Part shown: positions 52,472-64,000 of the stretch, one piece after another
Layout of the letters: the number at the start of each line of letters is the position of its first letter
Numbering within the stretch: the first letter of the stretch is position 1
Assembly: GCA_015501055.1 (NCBI GenBank)
Contig: JADNYV010000122.1
Location: 1-64,000, forward strand
DNA: 64,000 nucleotides
From: Mucidula mucida
Taxonomy: Eukaryota > Basidiomycota > Agaricomycetes > Agaricales > Physalacriaceae
Direction: 5' to 3'
The notes under the pieces: model-generated
The model's input: only the letters and a program-made list of their open reading frames with translations
Told to the model about the DNA's origin: nothing
Databases searched by the model: none
Translations under genes and position numbers: made by a program

Positions 52472-55429
52472 TGGCAGTTTTGTGGAGAGAAAGGGAAGGA
52501 AAGCTACCATGAAACGAAAAGGGCGCCTTTCATACTCTGGCAAGAGGCGAATCAATCACGGGAAGGCAGTCACCGTTCTTTTCCAAGGGTCGCTTGTGCC
52601 TTACCTCCTACCTTCCTTATCCGGCTGCTATCAATTCAGGGTTCAACCAGATCTCCACACCCTGCACAAACTGTATACAGTAAGCCTGGCAACAGCAGCA
52701 TTGGCGCTGTCCTCGGCGAAAGGGACAAGACATCCAGCGCAAATATTCCACCAACCAATCTGCGGGCTACACGATGCCAAAGTCCCCATAAATTTTAACT
52801 AAACTTCTCAACGGCCCGAAAACTCCTTGTATCCATGTTGGTCGGACCATACTGTCACCTAATCCAATACAAACAGTCAATGTCAATACCCCGGCGGCTA
52901 TTGATGGAATTATAGGCATGGTTTGAATAGAATTTTTCCAACTGAGACCTCCCAGGCCTCGTGTATAGTACGACCGAACCGGGCCTGTCTCGTATTTGTT
53001 GACTCACGCAGACAACCCAGAGCAGCCCAAGGAAGAGGAGGATCTTGGCCGACGCGACGACCATGACCAAATCAATGACCGAGGGCCGATTCTGGACGAA
53101 TCTGCGTTCTGACGAGGTGTGAATCAATTAGCGCAATCACGTTAGGTGGTGACATGAACAAAGTATCACGGAGGTTGGGTGCATCAATGCTTCGAAGTTA
53201 CATACTTTTTTGTGAAGGGGCGTATTGATTCGCGGGCGTGAGCCGGTTATGTCCTAGAATGGAATGTAAGGCCCACTGGCAGGAGAGAAGCAGGAAACGA
53301 GGTAGTCGAAACGTGAGAGGTTGCGCCAACGTACTCTGTAGTTCCCAAGCCCTATGCTCCATGTCATGACGCTGCTAGCTAGCAAGGTACTCACATGAGC
53401 GTTGACGCGGCTCTTCCCAACTCTAATACCCGACATCAGTGAGGCGCCGGAACTCAATGATTGTTCAATTGGTTGATGGTGGCGGTGGCGCGGGGATTCG
53501 ACATCCCGGACGGTCATGCAACGAGGCTCGACGAGTGGACCCCTGTGTTTATATTGCTGAAGAGACGAATGCTTCTGACAGCTTCCGAGCGACAGGTGGA
53601 ATGTGCAGTTGTGTGGCAACAAGCACTTTGCCTCAGCACATTTCGTGAGAGACTTTCACCGAGCTCGGAATCAAGCACAAATCACTGATGAGCTCTCGTG
53701 ATCGGAAGATCACTGAAACGAACAGATATCGCCAAGGACGCAGATATAATAGACTGTATTGCCATAGTGCATCTGTCCATCGCGACGATTGTTCTGAAGG
53801 CACCGCTAATCGTAGTAGACACTGCAGAAGCGCGTTCTGGCCTCACATCAATGCTAAAAATCGTTAGTCTGAACGGGTATTGAAACAGTGCGAGTATCAA
53901 GGGCTTACGGTAAGCAATGAACACGGATACCATTTGCCTTTGTGGGCCTTTAGCGCGGTCGTGTACACGTTTATTCCGAGAAGAGCCTTCCTTGACAGTC
54001 AGCACGTTATGAGACAAGTCGCGACATCGTGACCATTTCTAAATTCAAATGCGAGAGTGCTATGTATCCTGTAGGCTGTCAGCCCGCTAAAAGTACTGAT
54101 GTGAAAACTCATGTGTACGCCTGCCTGTACCGAATAAAGTCAAGAGGTGGCGCGAAACACGTATCGAATCCCCCCGACGCTTACCCGTTAATATGCACAT
54201 ATACATAGTAGCGGGTGAGTATCCCGTGCGCAGATGGTAGAGTCCGCGTCCATCGAGCCCGTACTGGATCCGCCTTGCCGAAGCCTGGCTATCACGGGCC
54301 CGACAAATGCGTACCAGCTGGTTTACAGGGGAAAGCGTTTCGTGCCGTCCGCAAATCCCACCGTAGTTCGGAGGCTGTATAATTGGTGGCATTCTGATGA
54401 TGTCCACTGCTAAGATCCCGATGGCACTTGAAACAGAGCTTGAGCGATCCTCGAGAAGACTGCAACTTTCAGTTGAGATATTGATGCATACAGGAACATC
54501 CGTGAGGCCTTCAAGCCCGCTAAACTATGATATACAATCACTGACCTTTGTTGATCTGGTAGGTCAAAGATCGTGTACTACACCGTTTTGAAACGAAAGG
54601 TTTGTCGGTTTCCAAAGCGCGCCCCGTCTCGAATATGGGTCCAGAGATTGAGTTCAATTTACTATTCTGCGCAAAATAGGTGAGAAATCTTCGCGCTGGA
54701 GGCGATTGTGACGGTTCGTAAAAGGAATCTGTTCGGGACTATCGGCCGAGTTTTGCCGGCAGGCTTACAAATTCCAGCTTCTGCTTTTCATTGACTTGGT
54801 ACTATGACTTCAAACCATCCTGGCTCTTAACGACACTTCAAGCTTACTAGCCTATCGAGCTGAAGACGAACAAGGTGTAATAAGGAGCATACCATCTGAA
54901 CACAACGCGTCATCTTGGAATGGCGGTTTTCTTCTCATAATCGTGTACTAAAAGGTAGTAGGACGTGTTCTTGCGCCACAGTACACACATTGACCGCGAT
55001 GCTTGTGAGATTTTAATGCCATTCAGCTCTTAATGATCTGAAACAATGCCGCCTGTATTTCTGCCCCGTAGCACTCGATTACAGCGGTCACCGGAATACT
55101 TACTGGTATAAGCTCGAGTTGTAAGTTATTCAGATTGGGGCTTGCCGCTTATCAACTTTCAGCCTTAGGAACTAAGCGATGTGTCCACTCGTCTGACCAG
55201 TTGTTCTTTCAGTACAAGCGAAAAGCGCCAGGACATATTCCGTGAGAACGCATTGTCCACAGTCCACAGGCCACAATAGGAAACACGCTGTGGCCCAAGT
55301 CTTGCCCATTGTCTGCTACATTCGGTAATTGTTGTTTGTTTACAAAGAGACTGATTTCATATAAAGAGACGCACCTGCGCGTCGCTCAACCACCCATCTT
55401 CTTTTCCGCTCTCCACATTCAACCACATC
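52472..55429. other. 3 kb without a supportable gene
   Basis: A minus-strand exon-like piece near 53108-52999 (VQNRPSVIDLVMVVASAKIL, then LFLGLLWVVC) has CAG| and |GTGAGT borders and a hydrophobic segment, so part of a membrane protein may lie here. I could not extend it into a gene. Other frames (53254-53622, 54087-54407) are unrecognised. The rest shows no repeats. Confidence 0.4.
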
Positions 55430-57020
55430 ATGGCAAGCATCTCGCAACCGCCGTCTCCTTCCTCTCGAAGGCTCACAGGCAGCGCGGCTATCGCGTCCCC
55501 CCTCACATCTATGATAGGAACAGACGAGTCAGTGTCCGCCGCTATGATGAGGAATAGAAAACGCCTTCGTTCTTGTCCACGAGTGGAATTAGGCGCCAAA
55601 CGGGCCCGGCGCAGCTCTGGGAATAACAGCGAGCGGCCTCGTCTGCCATCCAACGCTGTAAGTCTTCTTCCAAACTCTCTCAATTTTATTCGCTCATCTA
55701 ACGTCATAGTCTAACAATGGAGCGAGCTCCCGCAACGCCACGCGTATTGGACGGACAGCCTCTCTCAGCCGGCGCCAATCAGGTCCCATGGCGTATCTGC
55801 CAACTATCAGCCGTACCGCTAGTATGTCCAACATCAATCTGGTTGTTCCCCCGGAGTCACCCAGCTCTCTGCCTTTGGTCAAGCGTCACCTTTCCGAAAC
55901 CCCGGTCGTTATGAAGTTCAAACCTTCACCCTCCTTCGACAAACGTTGTGCTTTCCCGCTGGCATGGTCTTCGAAACAGGAGCTGTTCTACGCTGATGAC
56001 AACTCCGTACGACGACAGTTCCCAAACAAAGAGAACCGTAGCTTCATTCAGAAGATGAAGGCGGCTGGTATGGCCGTCGGGATTTTTGGGGCTAAGAAGC
56101 GGGAATGCCTGGCCATTATTTCTCATGAAGACCAGTCGCTTACAGTATGGAGACTCAAGACTGCGAAGCGCCTGTATCGCTTCGGTATGAAGTCGGACAA
56201 GATGACGTCCATCACATGGCACGAGAGCCTGATCAGCGTTGGCCTTGCATCCGGCAAGGTCGAGCATTTCGACGTCAGTGGACCGAAGACGCAGAAGCTC
56301 GCGCAGATGGGCATGAACACATTGGAGCTTCTGTCTGGGCTGGTGACATGTGTTGCTTGGAATTCCGAAGGAACCGTGTTCGCAGCTGGCGACGCGTCTG
56401 GCAATGTTGGGGTCTGGAAGCGCGACGGAGAACGCCTGGTTCTCGGAGACAGGGATGCGAACTCGGTGGAGAGACGCATTCGACATGGCGGTGCCATAAC
56501 GGTTAGTACATACTCTCAACTGATATCTGTTATGTACTCATTCCTATCATCGCAGACGTTGACTTGGTTCCCGTCCGACCCGAATCGTTTATTCACTGGT
56601 GACAACAAAGGCCTCATTCGCATTTGGTCTCTCAATGGCCAAGGATCTACGTCGGACTCATCTATTGCTCGTGCGCAGTACGGAGCCTCCGGCCTTACAG
56701 CTGCTGAGCGCCTGCAATGCGACTCCGTCATACAAAGCGTACACATATCGCGGCAGCTCCCCGAACTCTTCATTGTTTTCGGGAGCTATGCCTCTGACCA
56801 TATCGTCCGAAAGACGCAAGAAAACACCGTGTCTGCGTATAGCCTACGTGATATGTCGCATTTGAAGGAGGTCACGTTGTACAAGAAGGTAGCATTTTCC
56901 AGGAACCACGATGATCCTAGTTTCTGTGGGAGTGCGTTGAGTGGGGATGAGACGAAATTGGCGTTAGCGATCCCGGAGCTTGGTGAGATTCGTATCTGGA
57001 ATGCCTGGGGACCAGCGTAG
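55430..57020 (+). CDS. WD40 protein of the Cdc20/Fizzy type (494 residues)
   Basis: Exons 55430-55657, 55710-56501 and 56556-57020, introns 52 and 54 bases, all phase 0. The N-terminal 100 residues are basic and serine-rich, with AYLPTISRTASMSNINLV (104-121) in the position and rough shape of the Cdc20 C-box (DRxIPxR). Seven WD-like blades follow, for example LAWSSKQELFYADDNSV, SITWHESLISVGLASGKVEH, TCVAWNSEGTVFAAGDASGN and TLTWFPSDPNRLFTGDNKGL, ending GEIRIWNAWGPA. In the Cdc20 family such proteins load substrates onto the anaphase-promoting complex; meiotic members (Ama1-like) are the most divergent. Because the C-box is weak and there is no terminal Ile-Arg, APC/C activity is only a possibility. 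It could be a related WD40 scaffold. Confidence 0.7.
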
Positions 57021-57408
57021 CCTTCTTTCAACTGTAGGAGAGTTACCGCCCAGCACTATGTATCCAATCTGTTCGTGCGTTTGTACAATACTATTTATCT
57101 GCCAATCCATTTTAGACTCGTGTCATTGCTAGACCCGATCAGCTCTAGGTCGCACTGATCTTTCAGAACGGAGGCAGAACTTGTCATCGAAGACCCGACT
57201 CTCTATCCTGTGTCGGTGTTGATAGCACTGGAGTCGCAAAATTGGTTCAATGACTTTGATTGTCCAGTTGCCCCGCAGTTCAAGAGCACCCCATTATCAG
57301 CGATTGCGACAGGAGATATTGCGACGACACGCATCCGCAGAGAATGCAATCTTCTCGTACGTAGCTTGTTGAAGAACCCGATTGAACTATAACACAGCTT
57401 CATGAACG
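57021..57408. other. 3' region of the WD40 gene
   Basis: A 388-base stretch up to the TIR element. No gene; short frames only. Confidence 0.4.
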
Positions 57409-57942
57409 GTCAATGTCCGACCGCGGGCGCCTCTGCCTATGAGAGGCAAATCCGATTTTTTCAAAGAAAAACAAGGACCCTCAGAGGCAGATCAGAGGCA
57501 TCCACCAGAGGCAACACAGAGGCAATTCAGAGGCAATCCAAAGCAGTGCCAAGACCATGATATCGGTCGATCGGCTCGAGCTCCCGCGAGGCGATTCGTG
57601 CGACAGATGCCTTCTATGCTCCTCGAGATCGTCACGCTGCTCGACGAGACGATATTGGACGCTATATTTCCCCAGATCATCGTGAATACTTACAAATATT
57701 GAGCTACCCCCGGCCCAAGGAGACTTAGAATTGCGATTACTACTACAGACGTGTACGCGCGCACTCAAACGACTTCAAAGCAGCGTGACCGTAGTATTCG
57801 CCACGTTGAACCAAAAGCGTTTCAGGTTGGCTTTTGGTCTGCTTTTGGTCCGGATTGAATTAGCCGGGCTGTCTTCGGTCGCCTCTGCCTCTGCCTCCGG
57901 AGGCGCCTCGAGAGGCAGAGGCGCCGGCGGTCGGACGTTCTC
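57409..57942. mobile_element. TIR element with AGAGGCA repeats and 8-base duplication (534 bp)
   Basis: Terminal inverted repeats of about 30 bases agree at 26 positions, with the shared core GTCCGACCGC-GGCGCCTCTG. They are flanked by a perfect direct repeat CATGAACG (57401-57408 and 57943-57950). Inside the left end the word AGAGGCA occurs five times in 70 bases; inside the right end GCCTCTGCCTCTGCCTCC and its complement form a compact palindrome. The size of the duplication suggests hAT-like transposition, but the TIR is not that of the two hAT families seen elsewhere in the window. No transposase is present. Confidence 0.72.
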
Positions 57943-57950
57943 CATGAACG

Positions 57951-58579
57951 TTCCGAGGACTGGGTTCTGCCGGATGAGGTCATGGTACGCATGAGGCCCG
58001 ACGACTCGCGCAAATCAACGCAGCGCCATTCGCTAGAGGACTGTGCTGCGTAGAGACGGCCCGGCTATGATCGCCCAAAGCAGGATTGGTGCCAAGAGAT
58101 TGGACTGCGCCTCATCGTGCGCAGTGCGTGCAGCGGTGTGGTTCAGTGATTTCCCTTTCACGCAATAGAGGATTTTTGTAGCGCGGTCTAAATTTTGCCT
58201 TGATGATTTCGGATTTAACGGAGTTTGTCGTTGGGCTCGTTTAGGAAGGCGGGGCTTCAGCAAACGCGCGCATTTGTGGGTGCATTCGTCCTCCCCTTCC
58301 CTTCATATGTTGTCTCAGAGCTAAATTCAATCATGCAATCAGACGTACCAAGTGTGAGGACGGACCATGGCAGGGGTGACGCTGTAGCGCATTATTGCTC
58401 GCAGGCACACCCAAATGTGGAACGAACCAAATGTTGGATTCGGATCCCCGGCACGACCCGGAATTACCTCGGAAGCCAAAAATTGGGCGTTACAAAAATC
58501 CTCTAATGCCGCACTTTTCTTTCAGGCCATTTTCCAACTGTGGTGCTTCTTTTTTGCTGCGTATTCTTCGCGCTCAAGA
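57951..58579. other. Upstream region of the dioxygenase gene
   Basis: About 630 bases between the TIR element and the TATA box. No gene is recognised. Confidence 0.4.
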
Positions 58580-58587
58580 ATATAAAA
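58580..58587 (+). promoter_or_regulatory. TATA box of the dioxygenase gene
   Basis: ATATAAAA about 100 bases before the start codon, followed by a pyrimidine-rich CTTCACCAATCCCTCC leader. This is typical of strongly regulated secreted-enzyme genes in basidiomycetes. Confidence 0.55.
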
Positions 58588-58681
58588 GCCAGAACATTCT
58601 TGAGATGAATTCTTCATACAGCAATCCCTTCTACTTCACCAATCCCTCCACATAGCACCTTCACTTTCGAGCTCCTTCATA

Positions 58682-60007
58682 ATGGTTTTCCTTCCCTCTC
58701 TTCTCACCGCCGCAATGACGGCCGCTTCCTTCGCTGGTCTCGCATCGGCCCATCCTCACATTAAACCTGGCACAATCGAGTACACAAAACGCGCCAACTT
58801 CCAGGCGAAGGCCCGGCGCTCTCTCGCGGGGTGCCAGGACGAGCTTTCGAAACGTGGCGGTCTTTACGAACGCTCCCAAAAGCGTCGTGAGGCCTTCGCG
58901 AAGAAGGTCAGGCGTACCAGGGATCTCCGTAAGCCTTTCGTTTGTTGTCCTGGAATAATGATTATTGACACTATTTCTAGGGGCGGATGTGCCCTTCAAA
59001 CGCGATCTTGACACTGTCATCTCCACCAGCCATCATTCGAACTTGACCGGCGTCACCAACAACACCGACGCAGCAACGCTGTTCGCCGGTAACAGTTCTT
59101 GTGTACTTGCTCCCGAAGTCACTCAGGGACCCTATTGTAAGTCTTCGTTTCATGGTCGACATCCATTGTCTAACCTTCATGCAGACGTTGATGGCGAGTA
59201 CGTCCGCTGGGATATCCGTGAAGATCAACAGGGTGTCGATACCTATGTTGATATCCAGTTGATTGATGTCAACACGTGCGAGCCCGTCCCCGACGTTTAT
59301 ATGGATTTCTGGCATGGTGAGTCCAACTCATTCTTCAATTGTATTAATGTTTAATCTCGTTTCAGCGAACGCCACAGGCGTCTACTCCGGAATCGTCGCT
59401 GGTGGAAACGGCGATAGCAGTGATTCTACCAACATTGTATGTTCTCAAAAGACTTAGTTCACGCCGTTCGCTAATATGCTTCCAGAACAATACCTTCCTC
59501 CGTGGCATCCAGCCCACCGACGAAGAGGGTGTCGCTCAATGGTTAACAATCTTCGCCGGACACTACACTTCCCGCGCCACACACATTCACATCGTCGCTC
59601 ACCAGAACGGCACCGTTTTCGACAATGGCACCTACGTCAGCGACGCAGTCTCCCACGTCGGACAAGTCTTCTTCGACCAGGATCTTATCACTGCCGTCGA
59701 AGTGACTGAGCCTTACGCTTCCAACACCCAGGAACTCACGACCAACGCCGATGACTCGATCATGGCTGAGGAGGCGGACGATATTGACCCCGTTCTTCAG
59801 TACGTTTACCTCGGTGATGATGTATCGGACGGTATCATGGCGTGGGGTGCAATTGGCATTGACACCTCTGCATCCTACACCGTCAGCCCCGCCGCCACTC
59901 TTACTGAGGACGGTGGTGTTGCCGATTCGAACAGCGGTGGAATGGGTGGTGGAGGTGCTCCCAGCGGAAGCATGGGCGCTCCTCCCGACGCTTCGGCATC
60001 TGCCTAG
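58682..60007 (+). CDS. Secreted intradiol ring-cleavage dioxygenase (375 residues)
   Basis: Exons 58682-58928, 58981-59136, 59185-59316, 59366-59436 and 59486-60007, with introns of 48-52 bases in agreeing phases. A signal peptide (residues 1-23, ending ASA) precedes a basic pro-like segment. The catalytic domain runs about 120-335, with VLAPEVTQGPYYVDGEYVRW, DVNTCEPVPDVYMDFWHANA, NNTFLRGIQPTDEEG and FAGHYTSRATHIH. Family members cleave catechol-type rings between the hydroxyls using non-haem Fe(III) held by two Tyr and two His; here Tyr134 or Tyr135, Tyr229, His235 and His237 fit. The tail is Gly/Ser/Ala-rich and flexible. In wood- and litter-decay fungi such enzymes act outside the cell on lignin-derived aromatics. 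The gene is convergent with the next one. Confidence 0.9.
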
Positions 60008-60236
60008 TTTTTCGAATTGACTTTTTTTTAACAGTAACTTACCATGGACTGTAATTAAAACTACTACGTAGATTAAATTGGATTTGTTGGAGAAGTATTG
60101 TTGCTTGAACACCACTGGAGAATCAGAAAGCCCAATAGAATTATCGTAAGCGGTCATGAATCGTTACATGTCATGGAAGTCGTCGTAAATAAGGATATAA
60201 GTATAAACGCAAGTCACCACCTCCATCTGAAAGCCA

Positions 60237-61015
60237 TTATAGTCCAGTCATGGTTCCAAGTCCAAATAGAGTTACGATGAAGGTGCCAGCGTAAATATTG
60301 GGAGCATGCGACAGGGCAGCACTTGAACTTGTTGCTACTGGCGCGGCGGATGTCGTGGTCGTTATCTCGCCATTGGCTGATGCCACCCCTCCAAGAAGTG
60401 TGCTCTCCAATGCACATATTTGTCTCATCCCAGCTACTACGCTGGGCAAATCATTCGTGCTCAGAACGTCCGTCTGATTGGTTGCTTGGAAGCTGAGGCA
60501 TCGCGTCAGAGATATTGCAGAGTGGAAAGCGTGTAAACACGCACCAGTCCACACATTGGGGAAATACAGCTTGGAAGGTTTCTGTACATGAACATTGAAT
60601 CACGTCGACAAACGCGCCGGGGTTGAATATGATCTGTGCGCCTTGAGTACTGTTGAACGTATAACGACGAAGAGGCCACAAACCATGGTGAAGTTGGCAA
60701 GAACCGGGCAAGCTTCCGCACAATTCTGGATGTTCCCATAATCCTAAGGATACATGAGTCGCGCGCTCAGGAAAAAATATGATGATAGGAGAGACGGAAT
60801 GAACCAGAACAATAGGGCTATGTACTCACCGCCGCACATTTAGGGCATGAAGCCGGTGTATCAGGGAAGTACGGTGCGGTTGTACGAGATCCCAAAGAGG
60901 TAGTGCGGAATCGGCGAGCAGCATCCACGGGGAACGTTAATGGGGAAGCATTTGCGACCAGAAAGAGACCGAAAAGGGAACATAAGAGCATAACGCTGGA
61001 CATGAAGGAAGACAT
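60237..61015 (-). CDS. Small Cys-rich secreted protein, probably GPI-anchored (196 residues)
   Basis: Exons 61015-60830, 60743-60684, 60633-60545 and 60492-60237, with introns of 86, 50 and 52 bases and matching phases. A signal peptide (1-23, ..LVANA) is followed by a domain with paired cysteines: SCPKCAADYGNIQNCAEACP, NPGAFVDVIQCSCTETFQAV, FPQCVDCFQATNQTDVL and MRQICALESTLLGGV. The end is Ser/Thr/Ala-rich (TTTTSAAPVATSSSAALS) with a hydrophobic C-terminus, as in GPI-anchored wall proteins. This is a recurrent secreted family in Agaricomycetes, without known function. The model joins four frames and removes an otherwise frameshifted reading. Confidence 0.82.
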
Positions 61016-63524
61016 AATGGCTGGCAGTGGGTATCGGTGAGCACCTAGGGGATCGTGATGGAGGCGACAAGCAAACTGCAGGCTCTCACGCCGATCATGA
61101 TCTCACTTGGCACGGTAAATGCCGAGCTATTTTGAATTTCAACCACCACCAAAGCGTTGATGTCTTTTCTTCGTTGTCAAATGCCCGAATTCGGTACTGT
61201 TCAACAAGCGGGGGCGCCACTTTCAGACAAGGAAACGATATGTGTGGAACTTCAGGCTGGCTCTTGACATTAAACGATTTAACCTACGTTGTCTTGACGT
61301 TTTCAGTGCTGCTTAAAGCTTGGAGTATCAAAAAATGACCTCGACTTCTCCTGTGAACTGGGCATTTTCGATGTCTGTCATGCGTCGATATTCCAAACTT
61401 TGGAAGCCCTCGTGAATAAAGCGCATCGTCGTTTAAGGACACCGTTGCTCCCACCTTCTACGATAATTTCCCGCCTCGTACCGAAATGACCCGAAAGACT
61501 TGTCTCCGATGGGCAGATTACAAGCGCGCCATTACCCGTCCCTGCTACGCCACCTCTCATACCAATAAACCGATACGACGCTCTTCACACGCCTACCTGC
61601 GGCTTGCACCGCTGACATCCAGAGTCGGGAACGTTTTCTTCAGCGTGGGCACACCCTCTCTCGAAATCTGCAAGATAGTTGCTGCTACAGACATGGACTG
61701 AGTATAAATCGATGCCGAATTTGCAATCTTATCCTCCGAGACTTCTGGCTGATATGGTCTGTGTAAACTCATCTATTCATTAGATGGATGCTGACTTGAA
61801 TTTCACCTCTCTTTGGCGAACAGATTGAGACTGAAAGCATACTGTCACGCGCTCTCTCGCATGCCAAGACTGGATTGGGAGGGCTTCAGACGCCGGCGCG
61901 CGCGGCGTTATAGTTCCAAACACCGAGACGCCTGAGGAAGTGCGAGTAGACGCTACCTTTTTTGCCTCCTCAAGCACTTCGATCTTTCTCTGCATTTGCA
62001 TGTGATTCGACCTCGTCTTGTCCTGGTTTGCATATAACTTGAGTATCAGTCCTTATCGGCCTTCAACATCCTGATTGGAGGTTGAAAATCGCCTGGTGTA
62101 GAGAATTTGGAAGGCATGATACAGATCGACGGTGTCACTCCATATCGGTAAAATTCCGACTTGCTCGTGTATCGTCATTGACTGAAAGCGTTTCTTTCAT
62201 AGTGATTGACTCAATGGATCTGTCACTGTACCTAGAGTTGTCCTTGAACTCATATTATCCCGCACCCCCGTGAAGGATTTACTCAAATTGCCAACTTAGT
62301 CGCATCACCGCCTACCTCTCCATGGATTGTAGACACATGGAATTCTGCTCTACGTGCATTCCCTCATTTCCGACTATGGCACAACCGAGTTTTTGGAGAA
62401 AGTGGGCATCTCATCAGCGCAGTCACCTGCATATCACCACCAACGATAGCTTTCAACTCCATATTGGCTTGTGAGGCCAACTCCAGGTCGGGACCAGCGA
62501 CGGTTTCGCGTCGCTGGCAGCAGGCTCAAATGGAGCGCGGTTCTGAACCCAAGGCTCAGCGGTACGTGCCTTCATGTGCGATAATGATTGATTTGCTCAG
62601 CTCTCTATTCCAGTTTACGAGTCTCCTCACTAATTGAGTGCACCGATTGCCCACCGCCTTGCGGTCCCTCAGTAAATGTGTACGTTCTCCGAGATTTCTC
62701 GTCTATGGTTTTTGAACAATAACGTGCAGACTTCGTGTCAATTTAGGAATGCCCGCCGAAGTCATCGCTTCATGTGAATCTCCTGGTCATCGTTCTAGAA
62801 TTCATATTATCATGTCGTCGCGCTTTGCAATCACCTACACCGTTCCCTGGGGCCCCGGCGCTCAGTATCGACCGACTACCTCTATCGAACAGGCCGGCAG
62901 CTCTTTGAGGTTACCTAGCTACTTTGAAGTGGAATTTGGACTGGATGTGTTAGAAATCGAGGGAATGTTTCTGAAGCACGACGCATTTTCTCCTATTACT
63001 TTGTAAGCGACCAAGTCCGTTCTTCGTGGTTCTCGCGGATCCCCAGAATTCAACCAACAACGCAGGGGAAATTCTGTTCATCACTGATCTCGCTTTTCGA
63101 CATGACGCCGGCGATGGACTCTCTCCAACGTATATTTCTCCCCCATCGACGCGCTCCTTTCGATTGCTTTGTTGCATGTATTGCGTCCTGGACTGTTTGG
63201 GTTCAGCATGCGTACGCCAAGACAGATCCCAGCCCACCAAACGCGTCTGGTACCGTATCTCTCATATCTACTCTACCATACTGCACGGCGTGTCCGACAC
63301 CTACCCCCTCGTACGCGCGCCGCAAGTCTCTACCTTGGAAGCATTGTGCTCAATGCTTGGCAGATTTGTTAAAATACTTATCCTTTCCCATTACGTCACT
63401 GTTCGCGATTTTATGTTCTAGAAGCCAGAAAACCAGCACGGAGAACACGTTAAACGCTCCCATTGACAAGTTTCCTCCCGAATCGTCCTTCGCCCACATC
63501 TCGTATATCCACGTTGCGCACATC
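61016..63524. other. 2.5 kb without a supportable gene
   Basis: The frames are short and unrecognised. The frame 62749-63006 (SRFAITYTVPWGPGAQYRPT .. FEVEFGLDVLEIEG) looks protein-like and could be an exon of a gene I cannot complete. No transposon ends seen. Confidence 0.4.
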
Positions 63525-63900
63525 CGATGCTAGGACTCGCCGTCGAATCGACAATCCTAGGAGCGACTGATGAACTACGGTACTAGTGAGTGGTTTTTGG
63601 ATTCAGATCGTTGAGCTGTATCTCGTCCATAGTGTTGACGCGTCCAAAACAGAAGGTTTCTGAAACACCAAATTACACACTGCAAAACAATCATTCAATT
63701 GGCAGAGTACGCGTTGTGCGTCTCATGGTGTCCACTGGACCGGCATTGAATTGTATAAAGCACTCAATAGTAAGCAGACGGTGTACCCGCAGACGATTGA
63801 CCATCTTCAATGCAGCGCTCAGGATCATCAAGTGTATTGAGTTACCTCAAAAGGTCAATCAAGCGAGCAAGCAATCGTTTGTTGATTGTGTATTGTCATG
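63525..63900. repeat. Dispersed duplication, copy 2 (partner 14078-15125)
   Basis: Uninterrupted copy of the segment that in the partner is split by a hAT MITE. The best-conserved core is about 63745-63835 (GTAAGCAGACGGTGTACCCG, CAATGCAGCGCTCAGGATCA). The start (GATGCTAGGACTCGCCGTCG) matches the partner at 14078. The last ~100 bases of the window are unique. Confidence 0.75.
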
Positions 63901-64000
63901 ATACGTTTGTAAATTGTCGGATACAGACGCGCGTCCAGTCTCCGTACATCAGGCTCCCCTGAGTACGTGAACGTATCGCTAATCCGCTCGTGAGAAATTC

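Noticed and set aside
52855..53127. Minus-strand exon-like segment with a membrane helix
   Set aside because: Good splice borders but I could not find neighbouring exons in phase; kept only as a note in the intergenic entry.
62749..63006. 85-codon protein-like frame
   Set aside because: Could be an exon, but no upstream or downstream exon, start or family could be supported.
1..64000. CRISPR array, operon or bacterial island
   Set aside because: No regularly spaced repeats of that type; genes have spliceosomal introns and eukaryotic families throughout.

Overview
The window is nuclear DNA of a filamentous basidiomycete, most likely an agaricomycete. The genes are intron-rich, with introns of about 45-75 bases, GT..AG ends and frequent micro-sized exons. 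They belong to families typical of that group: a DUF6535 membrane protein, an F-box/LRR protein, an AAA-ATPase-like family, a secreted intradiol dioxygenase, a GPI-type small secreted protein and a divergent G-alpha. The transposons are also typical: a chromodomain Ty3/Gypsy element, a Ty1/Copia element and hAT-like and Tc1/mariner-like non-autonomous elements. I assign no species.

Layout. 1-185 is the start of a gene leaving the left edge. 487-8421 is a decayed minus-strand chromovirus (Gypsy copy 1). Its 3' LTR also serves a second, truncated copy, and its 5' LTR is split by a hAT derivative and a TA-flanked MITE. 8434-14026 holds remnants of a DUF6535 gene and of an amino-acid permease; the permease remnant is cut by a complete, apparently young Copia element (8899-13987). 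14.1-16.9 kb has a hAT MITE, a second TA-flanked MITE and two dispersed duplications whose partners lie at 63.5 and 42.8 kb. 16.5-20.1 kb carries a small four-exon gene and an intact 973-residue DUF6535 gene. A short-chain dehydrogenase lies at 22.8-23.7 kb. 24.0-28.7 kb is a tandem array of AAA-ATPase-like genes in different stages of decay. A small conserved gene (29.1-29.8) and an 833-residue F-box protein (30.3-32.9) follow. 33.7-41.4 kb is Gypsy copy 2, on the plus strand, containing a solo LTR of its own family and another hAT derivative. 41.4-45.2 kb is largely unannotatable.

45.3-61.0 kb is the most gene-like part: an APH-type phosphotransferase with two frame breaks, an unrecognised 192-residue gene, an endosomal-type Na+/H+ exchanger with two single-base frame breaks, a 15-exon divergent G-alpha containing a 5-base exon, a Cdc20/Fizzy-like WD40 protein, a new-looking TIR element with AGAGGCA repeats, a secreted intradiol dioxygenase, and convergent to it a secreted GPI-type protein. 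61-64 kb has no gene I can support.

Functionally this is a mix of single-copy housekeeping and signalling genes on the right and a transposon-rich, duplication-rich region on the left. Four observations are the most interesting. The Gypsy family appears to be self-primed: a 12-base match links the base after a TATA-positioned start site to the primer-binding site. Its inactivation is dominated by C-to-T changes. The Copia element is primed by a tRNA-iMet fragment. The G-alpha protein lacks the catalytic glutamine and all lipidation motifs and depends on a 5-base exon.
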